Below, one piece after another: positions 52,951-60,688 of a DNA stretch of 63,736 bases (position 1 is the first letter of the stretch; every line of letters starts with the position of its first letter). The notes below the pieces were generated by a model. That model had not been told where the DNA came from, searched no databases, and worked only from the letters and a program-made list of their open reading frames with translations. Made by a program: the position numbers and the translations under genes. The stretch comes from an uncultured Lachnospiraceae bacterium (lineage in GTDB: Bacteria > Bacillota > Clostridia > Lachnospirales > Lachnospiraceae), in NCBI GenBank assembly GCA_947246015.1, contig CAMXQE010000025.1, positions 1 to 63,736 on the forward strand, written 5' to 3'.

Positions 52951-53042
52951 GAGTGAAAGATTTTGCAAATCTTTCACTCCGCAAGTTTGTGCCGCGCTGC
53001 ATCCACAAACTTGGTATGCGCAAAAGCAGCGCAGAAATGAGG
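52951..53042 (+). repeat. Three-hairpin leader repeat, copy B
   Basis: GAGTGAAAGATTT (52951-52963) with AAATCTTTCACTC (52967-52979); AAGTTTGTG (52983-52991) with CACAAACTT (53004-53012); TGCGC with GCGCA; then AGAAATGAGG, which is the ribosome site of the next gene. Same order as copy A. Confidence 0.85.
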
Positions 53043-53048
53043 TAAATT

Positions 53049-55586
53049 ATGGGATTATATCAGTATGAGATTGCGGATGTAAAAAAGACAGACCGGATTG
53101 ACCGGCTGATTGCCAATCTGTTTGCGAAAATGCCGGAGATTGAATCGGCAAGGGCAAGGCTGATTACGGAATCTTATCAGAGGACGGAAGCAGAACCGAT
53201 GATTATACGCAGGGCAAAAGCCTTTGTTCATATTTTAGAGAATATTCCTATCATTATCAGGGAGGACGAGCTGGTGGTAGGCAGCAGTACCATTGCGCCG
53301 AGGGGCTGTCAGACATACCCGGAGTTTTCCTATGAATGGCTGGAGGCGGAATTTGATACGGTGGCGGGCCGCAGTGCAGATCCTTTTTACATATCGGAAG
53401 AGGCGAAACGCGAGATAAAAGAAGCAGACCGTTACTGGAAAGGGAAAACCACCAGTGAGCTGGCAACTTCCTATATGGCTCCGGAGACCCTGACGGCGAT
53501 GGAGCACAATATGTTCACACCGGGCAATTATTTTTATAACGGGGTAGGGCATGTGACAGTGCAGTATGAAAAAGTCCTTGCCATAGGATTTGAAGGTATC
53601 CGTGCGGAAGCGGAGCAGCTTTTAGCAGCGTGCGATATGGGGGACGGGGATTATGCCAGGAAGTCCCGCTTTTTGCAGGCGGTAATCCTGAGCTGCGACG
53701 GCGTGATTGCTTATGCCCGCCGCTATGCCAGACTGGCAGAGCAGATGGCTTCCCAGTGCGGAGATGCGGCAAGGAAAGCAGAGCTTCTGCAAATCAGTGC
53801 AAACTGTCAGAAAGTTCCGGCGAAGGGCGCGGAGACTTTTTACGAAGCCTGCCAGTCATTCTGGTTTGTGCAGCAGCTTTTGCAGTTGGAATCCAGCGGA
53901 CATTCCATTTCCCCCGGACGGTTTGATCAGTATATGTATCCTTACTACGAGAGGGACAGGAAAAGGGGAACGCTGAGCAGGGAATTTGCCCAGGAGCTGA
54001 TGGACTGTATCTGGGTCAAGCTGAATGATTTGAATAAATGCAGGGATGCGGTTTCGGCGGAAGGTTTTGCCGGATACAGCCTGTTTCAAAATCTGATTGC
54101 AGGGGGGCAGAACGGGGACGGGGTGGATGTGACCAATGATTTGTCTTTTATGTGCATACAGGCTTCCATGCATGTGCAGCTTCCCCAGCCTTCTTTCTCT
54201 GTACGTGTCTGGAACGGCTCGCCTCATGAATTTTTAATCAAGGCGGCGGAGCTGACAAGAACGGGTGTGGGCCTGCCTGCTTATTATAACGACGAAGTGA
54301 TTATTCCGGCGCTGGTAAGCCGCGGGCTGACCCTTCAGGATGCGCGGGAATACAATATTATCGGCTGTGTGGAACCGCAGAAAGCGGGAAAAACGGAAGG
54401 GTGGCACGACGCGGCATTTTTCAATATGTGCCGTCCTTTGGAACTGGTTTTTTCCCAGGGTATGGACCGGGGCGTGCAGGTGGGCATAAAGACCGGACCT
54501 GTGGAAGAAATGCAGGATTTTGAGGAATTTTACAATGCATATAAAGAGCAGATGAATTATATGATTAAGCTGTTGGTCAATGCGGACAATGCCATCGATG
54601 CGGCACATGCCCAGAGGTGTCCGCTGCCTTTCCTTTCCTGTATGGTGGACGACTGCATGAAGAGGGGGCTGTCAGTGCAGGAGGGCGGCGCGGTCTACAA
54701 TTTCACGGGGCCGCAGGGCTTTGGCGTGGCGAATATGGCGGATTCCCTGTATGCGGTGAAAACCCTTGTGTTCGAGGAGCATAAGGCGACTTTGAAAGAA
54801 TTTAAGGAAGCGCTGGCGACCAATTACGGAAAAGGGCTGACCAAAGAGATGATTGGGGATATGACCGCCCGGATTGCCGCAGGTTTAAAGGCGGCAGGAC
54901 AGGAAATCGGGGAAAAGGAAGTGGCCGTTATTATGAAAACCGTGATAGAGGCTTCCGAACTGCCTGCGGTAAAAGAGAAAGGGGAGCGGTTATTAAAGCT
55001 GATAGAGGAAGTGCCCAAGTTCGGGAACGATATTCCGGAGGTGGATGCATTTGCAAGGGATGTGGCATACACTTACACAAGGCCGCTGCAGGAATATAAG
55101 AATCCGAGGGGCGGTATCTTTCAGGCGGGACTGTATCCGGTATCTGCCAACGTGCCGTTAGGTGCACAGACTGGGGCGACGCCGGACGGAAGGCTGGCAG
55201 GTACGCCGGTAGCGGACGGTGTGTCCCCGTCTGCAGGGAAGGATGTCAACGGTCCGACGGCGGCGGCAAATTCGGTGGCAAGGCTGGATCATTTTATAGC
55301 TTCCAACGGAACGCTGTTTAACCAGAAATTCCATCCTTCGGCATTGAGCGGGAGGGAAGGGCTGGAGAAGTTCGTGGCTTTAATCCGTGCTTATTTTGAC
55401 CAGAAGGGCAGTCATATGCAGTTTAATGTAGTCAGCCGGGAGACTTTGCTGGATGCACAGAAAAATCCGGAGAAATATAAACATCTGGTAGTGCGGGTGG
55501 CAGGTTACAGCGCATTGTTTACTACGTTGTCCCGTTCCCTGCAGGATGATATCATCAACCGGACGGAGCAGGGGTTTAACTATTGA
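53049..55586 (+). CDS. Glycyl radical diol dehydratase (B12-independent 1,2-propanediol/glycerol dehydratase)
   Basis: 845 residues of the pyruvate formate-lyase superfamily. Radical site RVAGYSALF (G819); thiyl cysteine in NIIGCVEPQ (C440, E442); H168 in GVGHVTV; H285 in SSGHSISPG. From memory, Roseburia inulinivorans diol dehydratase uses H166, C438, E440 and G817, so every position fits with a shift of two. The GCVEPQ motif separates diol dehydratases from pyruvate formate-lyase (which has a Cys-Cys pair). The enzyme removes water from 1,2-propanediol or glycerol, giving propionaldehyde or 3-hydroxypropionaldehyde. No long N-terminal encapsulation extension is seen. An activase and a shell protein follow. 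Choline or hydroxyproline specificity is less likely. Confidence 0.88.
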   Translation: MGLYQYEIADVKKTDRIDRLIANLFAKMPEIESARARLITESYQRTEAEPMIIRRAKAFVHILENIPIIIREDELVVGSSTIAPRGCQTYPEFSYEWLEAEFDTVAGRSADPFYISEEAKREIKEADRYWKGKTTSELATSYMAPETLTAMEHNMFTPGNYFYNGVGHVTVQYEKVLAIGFEGIRAEAEQLLAACDMGDGDYARKSRFLQAVILSCDGVIAYARRYARLAEQMASQCGDAARKAELLQISANCQKVPAKGAETFYEACQSFWFVQQLLQLESSGHSISPGRFDQYMYPYYERDRKRGTLSREFAQELMDCIWVKLNDLNKCRDAVSAEGFAGYSLFQNLIAGGQNGDGVDVTNDLSFMCIQASMHVQLPQPSFSVRVWNGSPHEFLIKAAELTRTGVGLPAYYNDEVIIPALVSRGLTLQDAREYNIIGCVEPQKAGKTEGWHDAAFFNMCRPLELVFSQGMDRGVQVGIKTGPVEEMQDFEEFYNAYKEQMNYMIKLLVNADNAIDAAHAQRCPLPFLSCMVDDCMKRGLSVQEGGAVYNFTGPQGFGVANMADSLYAVKTLVFEEHKATLKEFKEALATNYGKGLTKEMIGDMTARIAAGLKAAGQEIGEKEVAVIMKTVIEASELPAVKEKGERLLKLIEEVPKFGNDIPEVDAFARDVAYTYTRPLQEYKNPRGGIFQAGLYPVSANVPLGAQTGATPDGRLAGTPVADGVSPSAGKDVNGPTAAANSVARLDHFIASNGTLFNQKFHPSALSGREGLEKFVALIRAYFDQKGSHMQFNVVSRETLLDAQKNPEKYKHLVVRVAGYSALFTTLSRSLQDDIINRTEQGFNY

Positions 55587-55602
55587 TGGAAAGGGAATCG
55601 GA

Positions 55603-56397
55603 ATGGAAGATTACAGACAGACCAAAGGGCGCATTTTTGATATTCAGAAATTTTCCATCCATGACGGGGACGGTATCCGTACGATTGTATTCCTGAAAGG
55701 CTGTGTACTGCGGTGCCGCTGGTGCTGCAATCCCGAATCGCAGGAGTATGCCGTTCAGACCATGACCGTAGCCGGAGAGGAGAGGACCATCGGACGGGAT
55801 GTGACGGTGGAGGAAGTCATGAAAACGGTGGAGCAGGACAGACCTTATTACTACCGTTCCGGCGGGGGGCTGACGCTGTCCGGCGGGGAAAGTCTCTGCC
55901 AGCCGGAATTTGCCGGAAATCTTCTGCGGGCGGCGAAAGAAAGCGGTATCAATACCGCCATGGAAAGTATGGCATGTGCGCAGTATGATGTGATAGAACG
56001 TATTCTGCCTTATTTGGATCATTACCTTTTGGATATTAAACATATGAATCCGGCGAAGCATAGGGAGTATACCGGGCGTTCCAATGAACTAATGCTGGAG
56101 AATGCAAAAAAGATAGCCCGTTCGGGGCAGGTTCGTTTGAGTATACGGATTCCCGTGATTCCTACGTTCAATGACAGCGCGGAGGAAATCCGGGAGATTG
56201 CGGCATATGCAAAGGAGCTGGTTCATGTGGAAAAGATTCATCTGCTTCCTTATCACAGACTGGGGCAGGACAAATACGACGGGCTGGGCAGGGAGTATGA
56301 AATGAAAGATATTCTCCCGCCGTCGGCGGAACACATGCAGGAATTGAAAGTGGCGGCGGAAGCGGAGTCCGGGCTGCCGTGCCAGATTGGGGGGTGA
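55603..56397 (+). CDS. Glycyl radical enzyme activating enzyme (radical SAM)
   Basis: 264 residues. Radical SAM motif CVLRCRWC (C34, C38, C41) with SGGES in the SAM-binding region and IRIPVIPTFND. It uses SAM and a [4Fe-4S] cluster to abstract hydrogen from G819 of the neighbouring dehydratase. Many diol dehydratase activases have an eight-cysteine ferredoxin insert after the radical SAM loop; this one has none and is compact like the pyruvate formate-lyase activase. ATG 55603 is 17 bp after the dehydratase stop. Confidence 0.9.
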   Translation: MEDYRQTKGRIFDIQKFSIHDGDGIRTIVFLKGCVLRCRWCCNPESQEYAVQTMTVAGEERTIGRDVTVEEVMKTVEQDRPYYYRSGGGLTLSGGESLCQPEFAGNLLRAAKESGINTAMESMACAQYDVIERILPYLDHYLLDIKHMNPAKHREYTGRSNELMLENAKKIARSGQVRLSIRIPVIPTFNDSAEEIREIAAYAKELVHVEKIHLLPYHRLGQDKYDGLGREYEMKDILPPSAEHMQELKVAAEAESGLPCQIGG

Positions 56398-56406
56398 GGA
56401 TGCAGT

Positions 56407-56793
56407 ATGGGAAATTCAGGAATAAAAGATGGTTTATCAACAGAAGGGAAAACGAGGATTGTCCAGGAGCTGGTACCGGGAAAACAGATTACGATTGCGC
56501 ATCTGATTGCCAATCCGGATAAGGTGCTGTATGAAAAGCTGGGGCTGGACCCAAGTGTGGATTATTCCCGTTCGGCAATCGGGGTATTGACGATAAGTCC
56601 TGCGGAAACGGCGGTGATAGCGGCGGATATTGCCATAAAGGCGGCGGGGGTGGAACTTGGGTTTGTGGACAGGTTCAGCGGGACGCTGATTATAACCGGA
56701 ACGGTGTCAGAGACGGAAGCTTCTTTGAAGGCGGTGCTGGAATATACGGAGGAGAAGATGGGGTTTGCGGTGTGCGGGCTTACGCGTACCTGA
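56407..56793 (+). CDS. EutS/PduU-like microcompartment shell protein
   Basis: 128 residues. IVQELVPGKQITIAHLIANP, GVLTISPAETAVIAADIAIK and GFVDRFSGTLIITGTVSETE match the circularly permuted BMC domain of EutS/PduU, including the N-terminal strand that forms a small beta-barrel on the hexamer. It would be a minor shell protein. No EutM/PduA, EutN or other shell gene is here. It ends a three-gene operon closed by the terminator at 56838. Confidence 0.92.
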   Translation: MGNSGIKDGLSTEGKTRIVQELVPGKQITIAHLIANPDKVLYEKLGLDPSVDYSRSAIGVLTISPAETAVIAADIAIKAAGVELGFVDRFSGTLIITGTVSETEASLKAVLEYTEEKMGFAVCGLTRT

Positions 56794-56837
56794 TGGAGTT
56801 CGGCAGAATATGGGGGCGTGGGAAGAAGGGGCAATTT

Positions 56838-56885
56838 GTCTGCCGCCCTGATTTGTGGGAATGGGGCGGCAGACGGATTGTTTTT
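56838..56885 (+). terminator. Rho-independent terminator of the diol dehydratase operon
   Basis: GTCTGCCGCCC (56838-56848) pairs exactly with GGGCGGCAGAC (56864-56874), followed by a T-rich stretch to 56885. Confidence 0.8.
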
Positions 56886-56913
56886 AGTTAACCTTTTCTA
56901 TAAAAGGAATCAA

Positions 56914-57433
56914 TCACATGCGCAAAGAAGTCCGAAGCTCCCTCTCCGTATTTTGCATGCGCTCCTTTTTTGCCAGCAGCATTTTCCGCTGCATCTGTAA
57001 AATGCGGTTTCTGTCAAGAGCCGGATGTTCCATGACTGTTTTGATTCCCGCGGGCAATGAGGAAAATAGCCATGCTTAAGAGATATAAACATCTCTGGAT
57101 ATTTGACGAATGCCACGAGGGTCACATACCAACACATCGAAGATATGTTTGTGCTCTGCAGCGTTGCAAGCTTGATGCCCCGTTGCTTGCAGCGGGGTTG
57201 TTGATTTCCTTCAAGGGAATATCAAGTTCGCGGAAAATCAATACCTGCCGTAATGCTTCCAGTGCTTTATCGTCATAAAGCCGGTATCCCGCTTCACTTT
57301 TTTCGGTTGGCTTTAACAGCCCGATCTCATCATAATAGTGAAGCGTGCGTACACTGATGCCTGTTAAGTTTGATACTTCCTTTACCGTATAACTGTTGGT
57401 CCTCGTGTTCTTGGTATATCTACTGTAATCCAT
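56914..57433 (-). pseudogene. MerR-family regulator interrupted by a MITE-like element
   Basis: The N-terminal part (57433-57207) encodes the MerR DNA-binding domain: YTVKEVSNLTGISVRTLHYY, DEIGLLKPTEKSEAGYRLYD, ending FRELDIPLKEI. The element at 57047-57200 then breaks the frame. Past it, on the same strand, the sequence resumes as IKTVMEHPALDRNRILQMQR, the usual continuation in TipA-like regulators. Removing the element and one TTGATT copy (160 bp) restores PLKEIKTVMEHPALD exactly. The resumed frame stops early at 56914, so the gene is further degraded. A GACCCTCACGGAACGTTATGG-like site at the start codon (57431-57453) may be its old operator. Confidence 0.85.
57041..57206. mobile_element. 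MITE-like element inserted in merR with 6-bp target duplication
   Basis: TTGATT stands at 57041-57046 and 57201-57206 on either side of a 154-bp element that begins CCCGCGGGCAATGAGG and ends CTTGCAGCGGGGTTG. It shares GACGAATGCC(A/G)CGAGGGTCA and CAAGCTTGATGCCCC with the 47129-47321 element; its hairpin interiors differ. The clean gene reconstruction shows it entered by transposition. No coding capacity. Confidence 0.8.
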
Positions 57434-57553
57434 AACGTTCCGTGAGGGTCAATAGGTAGTTTAAAAAATTTTAAGGGAAGCGGCCGCTCCTTTCGAGTCA
57501 CTGCTTCCCTATGCCGGAATTGTTATTTTCCCGCTATTTCATAAAACAGGAAT

Positions 57554-57615
57554 ACGGTCAGGTTGTCATTCACTGGAGCGTTGTGACGCTTAAGTGAATG
57601 ATATTGCGGTCAGGT
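57554..57615. repeat. Hairpin flanked by CGGTCAGGT direct repeats at the Rpn 3' end
   Basis: TCATTCACT (57566-57574) pairs with AGTGAATGA (57593-57601), with inner AGCG/CGCT. CGGTCAGGT occurs on both sides, near 57555 and 57607, the second copy overlapping the stop of the Rpn gene. There is no T tract on either strand. Confidence 0.6.
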
Positions 57616-58590
57616 AGACTGCTTTTTAAACATTCCAAAGTATTCCTGTGCCTGCTGCAAAGAGATATTTAATTTTTTCTGTAATCGTTCCAAAATATCA
57701 TGCTCGGAAAGTCCAAAATCAAATCCTGTTTCGATGATGCCTTTTGCCTCTCCCCTAGCTGCTCCTTTGGCTTCTCCTTCTTTTGCAATCTCATCAAATA
57801 AAGTACACATGTCGCCGCCTCCTTTTTCAAAAGCATTGTAATCGATCTTGCTGTTTGTTGCGCCTGCTACTGTCATAACTACTGTTTTGTCTACTTTATG
57901 CTTTACTGCATATTCTATGACTTTTTTCTTTGCTTCATCCTTCGGTATGTTTTTATCCAGAATAACTTTTAGCATATCAAAAAATGCGGTATTGTTCATG
58001 TTATGGAAGAGCAGATCATTCTTTCCTGCCTCCACAAGAAGCATTTTATAATCGTTGACAAACGGCTTCATTTTATCCGGAATATCCAGCATTCCGTGCA
58101 GGGTAGTGGAGCCATCCCATGCATTTTCACCATAGTAGACAACAACGGTAATGACAGGGATAAACTTATCTGTTTTCTTCATTTTTGACAGGTATTCGTT
58201 ATCATCCAGCCCGTCTGCGGAACGGTATTTTCTGGCGTTGCTGTCATACTGTTTTTTGTATGTGCCGTAATCATAGCCCATGACGCGCATCGGCATGGCA
58301 TAGTGGATATGTTCCTGTGATTCCAGTCCGAGCAGTGTAAGCTCTACTCCGTATGTCAGGGACCTTTTACATATTTTTATATTATCTCTGGATGCTTTTA
58401 TACTTTCGGCATATTCCCGATGTTCCAGTACGGAGGATTCTTCCGTATCAGCATCTTCCAGCTCATTGGAGAAGATAATCTGTTCCCCGCCGAACAGGAC
58501 GGCATTGAACAGGTCTGCAAACTGCTCTTTGTTGTTCCAGTATTTTTTTAGCACTGTATCAGGTTTTAAATCCTGTGTTTTCTTTGCCAT
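57610..58590 (-). CDS. Rpn-family recombination-promoting nuclease (PD-(D/E)XK)
   Basis: 326 residues. The N-terminal nuclease-like domain (DTVLKKYWNNKEQFADLFNA through TYGVELTLLGLESQEHIHYA) and a helical middle fit the Rpn/transposase_31 family. A low-complexity GEAKGAARGEAKG linker precedes a C-terminal helical unit (ILERLQKKLNISLQQAQEYF). Some family members cut DNA and raise recombination; others are inactive. ATG 58590 follows AAGGAAA. It is not close to any recombinase. Confidence 0.85.
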   Translation of the reverse strand: MAKKTQDLKPDTVLKKYWNNKEQFADLFNAVLFGGEQIIFSNELEDADTEESSVLEHREYAESIKASRDNIKICKRSLTYGVELTLLGLESQEHIHYAMPMRVMGYDYGTYKKQYDSNARKYRSADGLDDNEYLSKMKKTDKFIPVITVVVYYGENAWDGSTTLHGMLDIPDKMKPFVNDYKMLLVEAGKNDLLFHNMNNTAFFDMLKVILDKNIPKDEAKKKVIEYAVKHKVDKTVVMTVAGATNSKIDYNAFEKGGGDMCTLFDEIAKEGEAKGAARGEAKGIIETGFDFGLSEHDILERLQKKLNISLQQAQEYFGMFKKQST

Positions 58591-58807
58591 AGTGCAGTTT
58601 CCTTTCTTTTGTTGTATTAAGTATACTATGGAAACCGAATCCATTCAAGTTCCGCATTTTACATGGAGGAAGGGATGTAGGGAAAGGGTTAGTGTTTATA
58701 TCCGGATTCCATCTTTGCTAAATTCACGCATTTTTACGGGCTTTGCAGCCAGTGCAAGATTCTGGTCTGAACTGTTGTTTTTGAACTCGCGTTTGCCGGA
58801 GGCATAC

Positions 58808-58836
58808 TTGAAAAAGTAAAATTTTTTTTATATAAT
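58808..58836 (+). promoter_or_regulatory. Promoter of the PepSY lipoprotein gene
   Basis: TTGAAA (58808-58813), 17 bp with an eight-T run, TATAAT (58831-58836). Confidence 0.65.
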
Positions 58837-58870
58837 ACGAATGCAGAATGAGAAGGGAAGATGGCTATTA

Positions 58871-58952
58871 GATTGAAAAATCAAAGATTTTTGTCTGACA
58901 AATTTAAAAGACAAATTTGTGCTTAGAGGCACAAATTCACAGGTTAAGAGGA
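58871..58952 (+). repeat. Leader-type hairpin repeat before the PepSY gene
   Basis: A GAAAAATC/GATTTTT hairpin, then GACAAATTT direct copies, then AATTTGTGC (58914-58922) with GCACAAATT (58929-58937). The last hairpin is the same as at 62918-62941. It ends beside the AAGAGGAAGG ribosome site region. Confidence 0.6.
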
Positions 58953-58966
58953 AGGATGGTTATTAA

Positions 58967-59962
58967 ATGAAAAAAGGTTTTCTGAATATTTTTTTTACCG
59001 CAGGCTGTGTTCTGACGCTGCTAACAGGCTGCGGCGATGCTGTCGGTCAAATGCCGTCTGCAGCAGATGAATCGTCCGGTGATAAGCAATCTGTCCGGTA
59101 TGATACAGCGTCTGAAACATCTGACTATATCACGCTGGCAGACGCAAAGTCCGTTGTTCTTAAAAATGCCGGGCTTTCCGAAGACAATGTCAGATTTGTC
59201 AGGGCTTATCTGGATTCTGAACGAGATATTGCTGCTTATGACATTGAATTTATCTGCGAAAATGCTGAATATGATTATACGGTTCATGCAGTGACCGGAG
59301 AAATACTTTCCATGAATTGTGAAACCGGTTCTTATGATATAAATACAATTTTACCGAACGACACACAAACTGCTGAGATTCCGCCTGACACGGAGTTATC
59401 GTCCGACATAGTTTCACAGCAGGATAATAATAGTGCGGAATGGAAAACACAGCAAAACGGTAATGCTTCCGGACAGGAATCATCTGTAAATGGCAGCGAT
59501 ACCGAAGAAGGATATATTGGTATAGAGGCTGCAAAACAGGCGTCATTGAGCCATGCCGGATTAAAGGAAGCGGATGTAAATTTCGTTCATGCCCATTTGG
59601 AATGGGATGATGGATATTGGAAATATGATATAGAATTTCATAAGGATAATACGGAATATGATTATGATATTGACGCTCTGAGCGGGGAAATTCTTTCGTA
59701 TGACCATGATGCAGAATATTATCAGCACGGAGCTGCTGCTTCACCGTCCACCGAAAAGATTACTGAGAACAATGCAAAAGAGATTGCATTGAACCATGCA
59801 GGAGTTGCAGAGAAAGATACCCGGCACTTGGAAATTGAGTTCGATTACGATGATGGGCGGGCTGAATACGAGATAGAATGGAAGATTGGACGAACAGAAT
59901 ATTCATGTGACGTAGATGCCTATACAGGGGAAATCCTGAGTTTTGAGAAAGAATTGGACTGA
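58967..59962 (+). CDS. Lipoprotein with three PepSY domains
   Basis: 331 residues. Signal peptide with lipobox LLTGC (C22), then three PepSY units: ITLADAKSVVLKNAGLSEDN, IGIEAAKQASLSHAGLKEAD and ITENNAKEIALNHAGVAEKD, each ending in a Y-(D/E)-(V/I)-x-A-x-(T/S)-GEILS strand. Linkers are Ser/Asp/Gln-rich. PepSY proteins are thought to bind or inhibit proteases or act in the cell-envelope environment. The protein is anchored outside the membrane. Own promoter at 58808. Confidence 0.9.
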   Translation: MKKGFLNIFFTAGCVLTLLTGCGDAVGQMPSAADESSGDKQSVRYDTASETSDYITLADAKSVVLKNAGLSEDNVRFVRAYLDSERDIAAYDIEFICENAEYDYTVHAVTGEILSMNCETGSYDINTILPNDTQTAEIPPDTELSSDIVSQQDNNSAEWKTQQNGNASGQESSVNGSDTEEGYIGIEAAKQASLSHAGLKEADVNFVHAHLEWDDGYWKYDIEFHKDNTEYDYDIDALSGEILSYDHDAEYYQHGAAASPSTEKITENNAKEIALNHAGVAEKDTRHLEIEFDYDDGRAEYEIEWKIGRTEYSCDVDAYTGEILSFEKELD

Positions 59963-60064
59963 CAGCCGCATCGTGAATCTTATCCGGTGGTGTATAAGGG
60001 CAGGAGCGGGTTTAGGAGCAACAGGTATGTATGCAGATTCTGTTAAGGATACAGGGGGAGCCAT

Positions 60065-60520
60065 ATGAGGAAGATTATACTAATGGGGCGGAGCGAGTGC
60101 GGAAAGACCACTTTGACGCAGGCGTTAAAGGGGGAGCATATTCAGTATCATAAGACGCAGTATGTCAATTATTTTGATGTGATTATCGATACGCCGGGAG
60201 AGTATATACAGACGAAGCAGTTGGGATATGCATTGGCGCTGTATGCTTATGAGGCGGATGTGGTGGGGCTGCTTTTGTCGGCAACGGAGCCGTATTCCTT
60301 GTATCCGCCCAATATTACCTGTATGGTGAATCGGGAAGTGGTGGGGATTGTTACGAAGATTCATGAGGTGAATGCGGATGTGGAGCGGGCGGAGCGGTGG
60401 CTGCGGCTGACAGGGTGTAAAAAGATATTTTTCGTGGATTCCAAAAAGCAGGAGGGGATTGCCGAACTGCTGGAATATCTGCGGGAGGAGGGGGATGTGA
60501 TGCCCTGGGAGGCTTTTTGA
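60065..60520 (+). CDS. EutP/PduV-like small GTPase
   Basis: 151 residues. P-loop MGRSECGKTTL, IIDTPGEYI (G3-like), TKIHEV (a variant of the TKxD motif). EutP/PduV proteins accompany ethanolamine and propanediol microcompartments and bind GTP; some act as acetate kinase-like or position the compartment, but their role is not settled. Its presence 3.3 kb after the EutS-like gene supports a dispersed microcompartment function. It has no close plus-strand partner. Confidence 0.88.
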   Translation: MRKIILMGRSECGKTTLTQALKGEHIQYHKTQYVNYFDVIIDTPGEYIQTKQLGYALALYAYEADVVGLLLSATEPYSLYPPNITCMVNREVVGIVTKIHEVNADVERAERWLRLTGCKKIFFVDSKKQEGIAELLEYLREEGDVMPWEAF

Positions 60521-60626
60521 CGCTCATTTTTTCCGAGAATAATCCAAATGCTCAGTTGGTTTTGCCTGAAATATAGAGTGCAGAGAGTTTTTCCCCTTCT
60601 CTCAGAGTATGGTTGAAGAATAGATG

Positions 60627-60678
60627 CTGCCGGCGGTGCGCCGCAAATCTCTTACAAGGCGGAGTGCACAGCCGGCAG
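60627..60678. repeat. GC-rich inverted repeat after the aminotransferase
   Basis: CTGCCGGC (60627-60634) pairs with GCCGGCAG (60671-60678), with more pairing inside (GCGCCGC/GCGGAGTGC). It lies 11 bp past the minus-strand aminotransferase stop; there is no T tract, so terminator function is uncertain. Confidence 0.5.
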
Positions 60679-60688
60679 AAACAGATAA

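Noticed and set aside
47129..57206. CRISPR arrays among the repeats
   Set aside because: The repeats are palindromic, long, widely separated and not interleaved with regular spacers; no cas genes are present.
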